The notes under the pieces were generated by a model. That model worked only from the letters and a program-made list of their open reading frames with translations. It was not told the origin of the DNA and searched no databases. 64,000 bases of DNA, taken from a virus. The DNA is taken from IMG/VR virus record IMGVR_UViG_3300029985_000693, positions 61,961 to 125,960 of that record; one strand, written 5' to 3'. Both the position numbers and the translations under genes were made by a program. Of this stretch, positions 58,312-64,000 are shown one piece after another; within the stretch, counting starts at the first letter, position 1, and every line of letters begins with the position of its first letter.

Positions 58312-58437
58312 ATGAAAGCATATGATATTGTCCGCCGATTCTACGGTTTAGACCCTATTGTTTCCGAGGATAAGCTGGTGGAAATGGTGGCAAACGACGG
58401 AAGAGGAGTGCAAGGAATGCGGGAGCGAAGAGCCTAA
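58312..58437 (+). pseudogene. possible frameshifted zinc-ribbon gene
   Basis: ATG 58312 opens a 41-codon frame (MKAYDIVRRFYGLDPIVSED). The +1 frame over 58376-58459 encodes WWKWWQTTEEECKECGSEEP and QCDNCA, a CxxC...CxxC ribbon ending in TAA. A one-base change near 58370-58380 would join the two. Either a frameshifted gene or two small overlapping ORFs. Confidence 0.35.
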
Positions 58438-58521
58438 CCATCAATGCGATAACTGCGCTTAAAATAGGTATGATTTAACACACATTAACCTACACTCTCT
58501 AACAAAAAGGTTATAGATTAT

Positions 58522-58911
58522 ATGGAACAATATCGCGAAACGGTTCATACCGAGGTTGTTAACGGTATCACTTATACTGTTGATTTAACGTCGGAATGGG
58601 AAAGGATGAAAAATCATTTTCCAGAACAAGAAGACGCAGAAATGATCGCGCGGCTCGAAGAGCGTTGTGACGATGGGGACATGTGGGCGTGGTGCGACAT
58701 AACCGTGACCGCATCATGCGAGGGATTCAAGGCTAGCGACAACCTCGGATGCTGCTCTTTTGATAACAAGGCTCAATTCTTAGCGGATGATTATTATAAA
58801 GATATGAAAGCGGGAGCTTTGTACGCTTTGCGTACCAACATTGAAAAGGTAGGAAAGGAACTGGCAGCGGCTCAAGTAGTGTTGGCAGCTAACGCACACT
58901 TGCCGGGTTAA
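58522..58911 (+). CDS. hypothetical protein of WAWC family, second copy
   Basis: 129 residues: MEQYRETVHTEVVNGITYTV, DMWAWCDITVTASCEGFKAS, LGCCSFDNKAQF, YYKDMKAGALYALRTNIE. Paralogue of 55804-56238. AAAAGG precedes the ATG at some distance. Function unknown. Confidence 0.65.
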   Translation: MEQYRETVHTEVVNGITYTVDLTSEWERMKNHFPEQEDAEMIARLEERCDDGDMWAWCDITVTASCEGFKASDNLGCCSFDNKAQFLADDYYKDMKAGALYALRTNIEKVGKELAAAQVVLAANAHLPG

Positions 58912-58958
58912 TTGGTAGTATATAAACCCCAATTACAATCGTTGAAAGGAACTATAAA

Positions 58959-59318
58959 ATGTCTTGTTTTGTTTGCACTCCCGAGCATATCTCCGCTATC
59001 GTAACAGCTAACTACGATCCAGGCTTCCGGGGAATGCCCGTCGAAGATGCTTTTCGCCTGCTCGAGGATGCTAATATCGCGGCCTATAACGCTCGCTATC
59101 GTGGAAATGACTCCTCGTCTCGGAACGTCTATCGGTACAAGCGAGAAGATCGTTTGCGTTCGCCTGTAGAAGTTATACGGTTGATCCACACGCTCGAGTA
59201 TCAGTGCAATAGAACATCGGAATGGAGCGTTAGCAAAGCATATGAGTTTTTGCAAGAGGCTAAAGATGCACAGATCCGGCGTCTAGAGGGATATGAATCC
59301 GCCCCCTATAGCATTTAG
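58959..59318 (+). CDS. hypothetical protein, 119 aa
   Basis: MSCFVCTPEHISAIVTANYD, then NIAAYNARYRGN and a helical C-terminal half. GAAAGGAACTATAAA upstream of ATG. Similar small proteins starting MSCFVC..H occur in large phages; function unknown. Confidence 0.6.
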   Translation: MSCFVCTPEHISAIVTANYDPGFRGMPVEDAFRLLEDANIAAYNARYRGNDSSSRNVYRYKREDRLRSPVEVIRLIHTLEYQCNRTSEWSVSKAYEFLQEAKDAQIRRLEGYESAPYSI

Positions 59319-59412
59319 ATATATCCTCGATTTGATCCGCTCCCAAAAAGCTTAGCGAAACCAAGTAGTTATCTTTTCAACCGCTGTTAACCCTAAACCC
59401 GAGGCTACCCGT

Positions 59413-59904
59413 ATGAGCGACTCCGAAGCATTGGCAACCTTGAAGCGATATCTGCGCGGCGCGAACCTGAACGGTGCGGACCTGTGCGACGCGAACCTGC
59501 GCAACGCGAACCTGCGCGACGCGAACCTGAGCGGTGCGGACCTGTGCGGTGCGAACCTGAGCGGTGCGAACCTGCGCGACGCGAACCTGAGCGACGCGGA
59601 CCTGAGCGGTGCGAACCTGTGCGACGCGGACCTGAGCGGTGCGGACCTGAGCGGTGCGAACCTGAGCGGTGCGAACCTGAGCGACGCGAACCTGTGCGGT
59701 GCGGACCTGAGCGGTGCGGCCCTGTGCGGCGCGGACCTGAGCAACGCGGCGGACCTGAGCATCGCGGACCTGAGCGGTGCGAACCTGAGCGGTGCGGACC
59801 TGAGCGACGCGCACCTGAGCGGTGCGGCCCTGCGCAACGCGGACCTGAGCGGCGCGTATTTTTACAACCACGGAACTCTCTACAAGGTCGCCTCGGCGAT
59901 CTAA
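59413..59904 (+). CDS. pentapeptide-repeat protein
   Basis: 163 residues; from about residue 17 to 150 nearly every fifth position follows A(N/D)L(S/C/R)(G/D) ([20 protein letters not shown]). It is predicted to form a right-handed quadrilateral beta-helix. Some family members mimic DNA and inhibit gyrase (Qnr, MfpA), but most have no known function. The DNA is a near-perfect 15-nt periodic repeat (GCGAACCTGAGCGGT-like) that keeps several other frames open as artefacts. Confidence 0.88.
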   Translation: MSDSEALATLKRYLRGANLNGADLCDANLRNANLRDANLSGADLCGANLSGANLRDANLSDADLSGANLCDADLSGADLSGANLSGANLSDANLCGADLSGAALCGADLSNAADLSIADLSGANLSGADLSDAHLSGAALRNADLSGAYFYNHGTLYKVASAI

Positions 59905-59937
59905 AAATCCGCCCGTCTAAGAGAAAGGTCTAAACCC

Positions 59938-60102
59938 ATGAAAACTGATAAAAGCTCGAAATGCACCTACTGCGCGATGGGTTTTAAGGCGAATGAATAC
60001 GGAAGGCACCCGGAAAGCCACGATCCAGAGCAGCGGCTTTGCCCTAAGTTCAGGGCAGAACAGGAACAACGCGACGCGGACGCTTTCGCTTCTCGCAACT
60101 AG
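59938..60102 (+). CDS. small zinc-finger-like protein, 54 aa
   Basis: ATG 59938 with GAGAAAGGTC upstream. Product KCTYCAMGFKANEYGRHPES with following H and LCPKF gives a C2HC/C2HHC-type cluster. The tail is acidic/basic mixed. Function unknown. Confidence 0.6.
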   Translation: MKTDKSSKCTYCAMGFKANEYGRHPESHDPEQRLCPKFRAEQEQRDADAFASRN

Positions 60103-60105
60103 AGC

Positions 60106-60134
60106 TTGACTTGCAAAAGGATCCGGGTCAAATA
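60106..60134 (+). promoter_or_regulatory. possible promoter upstream of the 173-aa gene
   Basis: TTGACT (60106-60111), 17-bp spacer, CAAATA (60129-60134). The -35 is good and the -10 weak. Leader about 40 nt with AAGGGG before ATG 60181. Confidence 0.35.
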
Positions 60135-60180
60135 GGCTTTAACGCTCTTAAAGGCGCTTTCTCTAACAAGGGGTAAACAA

Positions 60181-60702
60181 ATGGGATACATGTCCTTCCG
60201 AAACGCTACCAAGCAAGACATTATCTCTAAGATTTTGGGGGATAGTGGTTACACCATTTATGATCATTGCCTTAAGGGTAATGTGCTTTGGACTGTCCAG
60301 TCGCAAGCGTTGGTTTACGCACCGCGTTACATCGGTTGTTACATACTGGAAAGCCGCGAAGATGGATATGCTTATAAGGCTTTGAGCGAAGGTGATTACC
60401 CTTACTATTTCGATTGTCCCACATCCTTCTTCAAACAGGCCCCTACCCCCTATAACGAAAATGCGGTCAAGTGGCGCGCACGTTGCGAGTCCCTCCGGCA
60501 AGAGCTGAAGCGTGTTAAGGGGTCGCTGGCTATTGGCAATGTCGTTCCGTTGATCTTCGGATGCACGGTGGAGGGTTCCCCCGTTGCGTCTGTGCGAGTC
60601 GTTTCCGTTCGCCCTTTGATGGTTGAACGGCTGGACGTTCCAGGCGTGTTCAAGCTGCCCCGTAAGTTTATCGATACCAATGTCAATCGGACCGCTCTTT
60701 AA
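60181..60702 (+). CDS. conserved phage hypothetical, 173 aa (DUF6927-like)
   Basis: MGYMSFRNATKQDIISKILG, CLKGNVLWTVQSQA, CYILESREDGYAYKAL, PYYFDCPTSFF. This layout (TKxDxI..L...GNxLW.V...CYLL....YKDM.E...PYYYxCP) is seen in a widespread phage/plasmid group of unknown function. Assignment to DUF6927 is from memory of the pattern. Confidence 0.6.
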   Translation: MGYMSFRNATKQDIISKILGDSGYTIYDHCLKGNVLWTVQSQALVYAPRYIGCYILESREDGYAYKALSEGDYPYYFDCPTSFFKQAPTPYNENAVKWRARCESLRQELKRVKGSLAIGNVVPLIFGCTVEGSPVASVRVVSVRPLMVERLDVPGVFKLPRKFIDTNVNRTAL

Positions 60703-60724
60703 CCCTTACAAAAGGAAACACACC

Positions 60725-60988
60725 ATGCATCCCTTGCAACTCCTACTGGAAAACCAAGCTTTTTTTGAAGTCCGTTCCTACTCTGGACGTAGTATGTACG
60801 GGCGAAAGTGTCTAGGTGTAGAGTTTGATGGAAATAATGGCCTAGGACGTATCTTGGCGGCTATTATTTACGGTACTAATGATGATAATCGGGAGGATCT
60901 GGCGGATGCAGTAAAGAATACGTGTACTGATTCTATGGGGCTTGGGATTATCGTGTATTTCCCTAACGTGCCTTATACCGAGGAATAA
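60725..60988 (+). CDS. hypothetical protein, 87 aa
   Basis: ATG 60725 with AAAAGGAAACACACC upstream; the longer in-frame start would overlap the previous gene. MHPLQLLLENQAFFEVRSYS, LGRILAAIIYGTNDDN, GLGIIVYFPNVPYTEE. No family was recognised. Confidence 0.6.
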   Translation: MHPLQLLLENQAFFEVRSYSGRSMYGRKCLGVEFDGNNGLGRILAAIIYGTNDDNREDLADAVKNTCTDSMGLGIIVYFPNVPYTEE

Positions 60989-60994
60989 CCAGAT

Positions 60995-61081
60995 ATGACC
61001 CAAAACTGGATTAAAGATATACAAAACAATTCATGGATTGTAATACGTGCTGGTTTAAACGGTTATTTCCAATTTAGTTAA
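60995..61081 (+). CDS. very small ORF, 28 aa
   Basis: ATG 60995, 6 nt after the preceding stop, encodes MTQNWIKDIQNNSWIVIRAG plus eight residues. Ribosome-binding site GAGGAATAACC. May be a short coupled peptide; weak support. Confidence 0.3.
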   Translation: MTQNWIKDIQNNSWIVIRAGLNGYFQFS

Positions 61082-61122
61082 TAAATGGACTAAAGACAAT
61101 TTAGAGGAATGTTCGAAGAAAC

Positions 61123-61151
61123 TTGACAACGATCCGAAGATGCCCTAAAGT
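61123..61151 (+). promoter_or_regulatory. sigma-70-type promoter
   Basis: TTGACA (61123-61128), 17-bp spacer, TAAAGT (61146-61151). Drives the 80-residue gene at 61199 and probably the pentapeptide gene. Confidence 0.6.
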
Positions 61152-61198
61152 GGCTTTTCGATGTAAACACCTTTGACTTTGAGAAAGGATCCCCCCTA

Positions 61199-61441
61199 AT
61201 GGCTCGTCTGAAGGCTCACCAGAAGGTTTCCCGCGACTTCCAGCTTCGTCTTACCAAGGTGCGGCGCGACGCTCGTTATTGCGCTGAACGGTTCGATGCT
61301 GCGCGGGACTCGCGGGAGGCCAATACGTGGTGGCATGCAATGAAGGAAGCGCAAGCAGAGAGGGCATATTACGTTGAAATGCTCCATGCAATGAGGATTT
61401 ACCGGAAAATCGAGCGCAAGAAGCGGGTTGGTATCGGATAG
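61199..61441 (+). CDS. hypothetical basic helical protein, 80 aa
   Basis: GAAAGGATCC upstream of ATG. Arg/Lys/Ala-rich helices (MARLKAHQKVSRDFQLRLTK, AMKEAQAERAYYVEMLHAM). No family was recognised; possibly nucleic-acid binding. Confidence 0.55.
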   Translation: MARLKAHQKVSRDFQLRLTKVRRDARYCAERFDAARDSREANTWWHAMKEAQAERAYYVEMLHAMRIYRKIERKKRVGIG

Positions 61442-61478
61442 TCCGACTTTATATAAATGGCTTTTGTTGCGCGACCCA

Positions 61479-61511
61479 AGAAGAAGCCGAAGCTTATTAA
61501 ATAAAGGATAA
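61479..61511. repeat. 33-bp direct repeat, copy 1
   Basis: Identical to 62202-62234. It corresponds to the last codons, stop and downstream ribosome-binding site of the DUF5758-like ORF, here without the rest of the gene, so it marks a former or recombined copy upstream of the pentapeptide cassette. Confidence 0.9.
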
Positions 61512-61516
61512 TTCCC

Positions 61517-62026
61517 ATGAAAACCTACACGCAAAAAGAACTTTCCGAAACCCTCCGTTTGCATAAACTCTGGTTAGAAGGTAAGACCGAAGGTGTACAG
61601 GCCGATCTGTACGATGCCGATCTGTCCGGGGCCGATCTGTCCGGGGCCAATTTGACCGGGGCTAATTTGACCGGGGCCAATCTGTCCGGGGCTAATTTGA
61701 CCGGGGCCAATCTGTCCGGGGCTATTCTGACCGGGGCCGACCTGACCGGGGCCAATCTGACCGGGGCCGACCTGACCGGGGCCAATCTGGAAGGGGCCAA
61801 ATTGACCGGGGCCAATCTGTCCAGGGCCAATCTGTCCAAGGCCAATCTGTCCAAGGCCGATCTTACCGGGGCCAATCTGAGCGGGGCCAACGGTTTCCCA
61901 GAAGAGGAAATTGCCAAGCGTCAAATTGTACCGAAGGAAGGGGAGTTTATTGGTTACAAAAAGCTTGGAAACGGTACGGTGGCGAAGCTTTTGATTCCGG
62001 CCGGGGCCAAGCGCATCGGGGGATGA
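61517..62026 (+). CDS. pentapeptide-repeat protein with start of DUF5758-like domain
   Basis: 169 residues. N-terminus [20 protein letters not shown] is shared with the gene at 63638. Pentapeptide repeats ([15 protein letters not shown]) span about 30-130. The end reads [27 protein letters not shown], the beginning of the DUF5758-type domain found behind pentapeptides. The domain continues in the next ORF in another frame, with ATGA overlap. Either coupled two-part product, programmed frameshift, or mutation. Confidence 0.8.
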   Translation: MKTYTQKELSETLRLHKLWLEGKTEGVQADLYDADLSGADLSGANLTGANLTGANLSGANLTGANLSGAILTGADLTGANLTGADLTGANLEGAKLTGANLSRANLSKANLSKADLTGANLSGANGFPEEEIAKRQIVPKEGEFIGYKKLGNGTVAKLLIPAGAKRIGG

Positions 62027-62223
62027 CCGATCGCAAGTGTCGGGCTGAGTTCGCAACGGTACTGGAAGGATCCGGCTTTTCCCGGTATGATTCTTCTTTT
62101 GAGTACCGTTGCGGGGAAACCGTTTATCCAACTACTGAAAATCCCTTCAACCCAGATCCTTTGGTGAAATGTTCTGGGGGGATCCATTTTTTTCTTACCC
62201 CAGAAGAAGCCGAAGCTTATTAA
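62023..62223 (+). CDS. second half of DUF5758-like domain
   Basis: 66 residues: [49 protein letters not shown]. This is the usual C-terminus (KRxxxTxRKCRAEyaxVL...CxxGIHFFxTxEEAexY) of pentapeptide proteins, separated from the preceding ORF by a frame change at GGGGGATGACC. Confidence 0.65.
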   Translation: MTDRKCRAEFATVLEGSGFSRYDSSFEYRCGETVYPTTENPFNPDPLVKCSGGIHFFLTPEEAEAY

Positions 62224-62234
62224 ATAAAGGATAA
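62202..62234. repeat. 33-bp direct repeat, copy 2
   Basis: Identical to 61479-61511; bounds the pentapeptide cassette on the right and abuts the truncated pentapeptide remnant. Confidence 0.9.
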
Positions 62235-62376
62235 GCTTTGGCTGGCTGGTAAGGCTGGAGGTGTACACGCCAATCTGAGCGGGGCCAACCTGATCAGGGC
62301 CAATCTGTACGGAGCCAAGGGTTTTCCACAAGAAGAAGTTTCCAAGCGTCAAATCGTATCAAAGGAAGGGGAATAG
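62233..62376 (+). pseudogene. truncated pentapeptide-repeat remnant
   Basis: In-frame [40 protein letters not shown] then IVSKEGE and TAG. It lacks the N-terminal [16 protein letters not shown] and the DUF5758 part. It starts right after the 33-bp repeat, so it looks like the product of recombination between pentapeptide copies. Confidence 0.7.
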
Positions 62377-62385
62377 GAATAACAA

Positions 62386-63111
62386 TTGGACTCTACTCTG
62401 TTTAAGCCTATCCATAAGCTTCGCAACACTTACCGACCCATTGCTAAGGAACTAGAAAAGGATATCATCCTTAAGGCTCAAGCAGGGGACAAGAAGTCTC
62501 GTGATTTACTGGTAAACAGTAATATGGGACTGGTCATTAAGGAAGCCCGCAAACAGGCTGGTAGGAAACTGGATATTAATGATTTGGTACAGGTTGGAGC
62601 AATGGCCCTATTGGAAACCATTGATAAGTTTGATACCAGTAAGGATTTGAAGTTTATTACCTACGCCAAGTGGCTGGTGGTAAGCCGTATGCAACGATAC
62701 CGGGCGGCTCAAAGCGGTATTGTTCATTACGATACCGATAAAACCCGGCAAGAAGGATATGGGGCTAAAAGGTCGGATCAAAGCCTAAATGAGATTTATT
62801 CCAATAGCAAAAAGAATGACATTGAAGGTGATGTGGAGTACCAAGACCTTTTAGTGTGTGATGAACCCACCCCAGAAGATAACGCTATTCGCTCTCAAAC
62901 AAATGGAGAGGTAGCCCTATTTATGGATAATCTTCAAAAGACCCTTACCCCTATGGAGAAAGAGTTTATTCCCCGTATTGGTGAAAAAGAGAAGAACAGG
63001 GTTCCGCTTCATGAAATCGGTAAAAAGTATGGGTATTGCCGGGAATCGGTACGACAAAAAGAGGCTAAACTGGTAGCTTGTTTGGCAAATGACCTTAAGG
63101 AATACGCATAA
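62386..63111 (+). CDS. sigma-70 family RNA polymerase sigma factor
   Basis: 241 residues from TTG 62386 (TAGGAATAAC upstream). Region 2: LVNSNMGLVIKEARKQAGRK, DINDLVQVGAMALLETIDKF, DLKFITYAKWLVVSRMQRY. Region 4: LTPMEKEFIPRI, VPLHEIGKKYGYCRESVRQK. It is a complete, compact sigma factor lacking region 1 and most of region 3. It probably redirects host RNA polymerase to a phage promoter class, distinct from the intein-bearing sigma-like protein at 22988. Confidence 0.88.
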   Translation: MDSTLFKPIHKLRNTYRPIAKELEKDIILKAQAGDKKSRDLLVNSNMGLVIKEARKQAGRKLDINDLVQVGAMALLETIDKFDTSKDLKFITYAKWLVVSRMQRYRAAQSGIVHYDTDKTRQEGYGAKRSDQSLNEIYSNSKKNDIEGDVEYQDLLVCDEPTPEDNAIRSQTNGEVALFMDNLQKTLTPMEKEFIPRIGEKEKNRVPLHEIGKKYGYCRESVRQKEAKLVACLANDLKEYA

Positions 63112-63197
63112 CAATCGGAACAAAAGGCTTGACACCATTTACGAGAAAACTCCCCGAAACGTAACAATTAAATAGGATTTATCTTCAAATCCCAAGC

Positions 63198-63226
63198 TTG
63201 ACACCTCGAAATGTTCGTGCTACATT
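63198..63226 (+). promoter_or_regulatory. sigma-70-type promoter
   Basis: TTGACA (63198-63203), 17-bp spacer, TACATT (63221-63226), 23 nt before ATG 63250 with GGAGGGG ribosome-binding site. Confidence 0.75.
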
Positions 63227-63249
63227 GGCAAGACAATGGAGGGGACGCA

Positions 63250-63615
63250 ATGGACATTTTGATTTTGGATGATGAAGATGTTAGACACTCTGAGTTCGCC
63301 AAGCGTTTTCGGGAGCATAACGTATTCCATACCAAGGATCCTTGGGAAGCTGTTTGCTGGATGAAGGAACGTAAGTTCGATTTGGTTTCTTTAGACCATG
63401 ACCTTAACTGGTTCGAGTTTACACCCTACAAGCAGGAGATCACTGGTACTGAGGTTGCACGTGCGATGCTTGCCCTTCCTGGCGAAAATAGGCCCGGTGA
63501 AATTCATATCCACAGTTGGAATCCAGATGGAGCGCGGCGGATGTTTCTGATTTTGAAAGAGGCCGGGTTTGTTCATATCATCCGCAACCCTTTTACTGCA
63601 ATTAAATCCATTTAG
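63250..63615 (+). CDS. cyclic-phosphate-type receiver domain protein
   Basis: 121 residues from ATG 63250 ([20 protein letters not shown]), chosen for the strong GGAGGGG site. Contains [25 protein letters not shown] and [18 protein letters not shown]. The LDDE...R start, SLDHDL and HSxNPxGA motifs match the cyclic-phosphate processing receiver-like family (cREC), proposed to act on RNA 2',3'-cyclic phosphates, rather than a phosphorylated response regulator. Function by family inference only. Confidence 0.7.
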   Translation: MDILILDDEDVRHSEFAKRFREHNVFHTKDPWEAVCWMKERKFDLVSLDHDLNWFEFTPYKQEITGTEVARAMLALPGENRPGEIHIHSWNPDGARRMFLILKEAGFVHIIRNPFTAIKSI

Positions 63616-63637
63616 CCCCATAAAAAGGACAATTCCC

Positions 63638-64000
63638 ATGAAAACCTACACGCAAAAAGAACTTTCCGAAACCCTCCGTTTGCATAAGCTTTGGTTAGAA
63701 GGTAAGGCTGGAGGTGTACTGGCCAATCTGTACGGGGCTATTCTGTCCGGGGCCAATCTGTCCGAGGCTATTCTGTCCGGGGCCGAACTGATCAGGGCCA
63801 AATTGACCGGGGCCAATCTGTCCGGGGCCGAACTGATCAGGGCCAATCTGTCCGGGGCCGAACTGATCAGGGCCAATCTGACCGGGGCCAAATTGACCGG
63901 GGCCAATCTGTCCGGGGCCAATCTGTCCGGGGCCAATCTGTCCGGGGCCGATCTGTACGGGGCCACACTGACCTGGGCCACACTGACCTGGGCCAAATTG
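63638..64000 (+). CDS. pentapeptide-repeat protein (runs off the window)
   Basis: Starts [20 protein letters not shown], nearly identical in DNA over about 55 bp to the start of the 61517 gene, then repeats such as [20 protein letters not shown]. Open to the window end (121 residues visible). A recent duplicate within the pentapeptide cluster. Confidence 0.85.
   Translation, partial: MKTYTQKELSETLRLHKLWLEGKAGGVLANLYGAILSGANLSEAILSGAELIRAKLTGANLSGAELIRANLSGAELIRANLTGAKLTGANLSGANLSGANLSGADLYGATLTWATLTWAKL

Noticed and set aside
59352-59933. Long open frames on both strands across the 59413 pentapeptide gene (Ala/Arg/Ser-rich, RTAQVR-rich and others)
   Set aside because: They are by-products of the 15-nt periodic repeat; only the frame giving A(N/D)LxG pentapeptides has a start with ribosome-binding site and a recognisable fold.
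61525-62352. Leftward open frames across the 61517 pentapeptide gene (IGPGQ-rich, LAPVRSAP-rich)
   Set aside because: Same repeat artefact; no start signals and no protein-like composition.
1-64000. CRISPR arrays, rRNA genes, insertion sequences with transposase, integrase
   Set aside because: None seen; the only regular repeats are the iterons, pentapeptide codons and the hairpin elements described.

Overview
The window is part of the genome of a large tailed dsDNA bacteriophage. It encodes a terminase large subunit, portal, major capsid protein, capsid maturation protease and other head genes. It also carries an unusually bacterial replication and metabolism set: a C-family DnaE polymerase, a class II ribonucleotide reductase, ThyX, a GroEL-type chaperonin, SbcC/SbcD, a RuvC-like resolvase, a UvsW-like helicase, two sigma-like factors and two tRNAs. 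No bacterial housekeeping genes are present. The host cannot be identified from this sequence. Many promoters are of sigma-70 type (TTGACA, 17 bp, TAnnnT), and several place the start codon only 7-11 nt after the -10 box, so leaderless or nearly leaderless mRNAs are likely.

Layout. Positions 1-19940 are read leftwards and hold the replication, recombination and nucleotide genes: AAA ATPase and tRNA-Asn, then groEL-fmdB-sbcC-ruvC, then tRNA-Trp, the intein-containing reductase and a run of phosphoesterases and unknowns, then dnaE with its own promoter. A 0.5 kb noncoding divergence region (about 19981-20517) follows. Positions 20518-32594 read rightwards: P-loop kinase, helicase, an intein-containing sigma factor, SbcD, putative small terminase, large terminase, a virion protein and the portal. 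Positions 32591-38997 read leftwards: small genes, thyX, and a large homing endonuclease. Positions 39144-43388 (leftwards) hold the major capsid protein, a probable scaffold and head proteins. Positions 43442-48377 (rightwards) hold a protease-kinase fusion, a GGDEF-like/GNAT fusion and others. A mazG gene is divergent from an array of fifteen tiny CxH...CxxC genes at 49441-52410. After that comes a 1.4 kb noncoding region with seven 14-bp iterons, a perfect palindrome containing a canonical parS sequence, and DnaA-box-like sites. The right part (53826-64000) is visibly more GC-rich at first. It holds DUF932, many small accessory genes separated by recurring hairpin elements, expanded pentapeptide-repeat genes, a second sigma factor and a cyclic-phosphate-type receiver protein.

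The observations most worth following up are four. (1) A complete EDxHD/Vsr-like homing endonuclease ORF lies in the +1 frame entirely inside the intein of the sigma factor, so the intein linker appears to be overprinted. (2) The tandem array of micro zinc-binding proteins has grown by block duplication. (3) The origin/partition-like region combines iterons, DnaA boxes and parS. (4) A family of intergenic hairpins shares a TTGTAGAG internal loop. Functional names rest on motifs read by eye; no database search was run.
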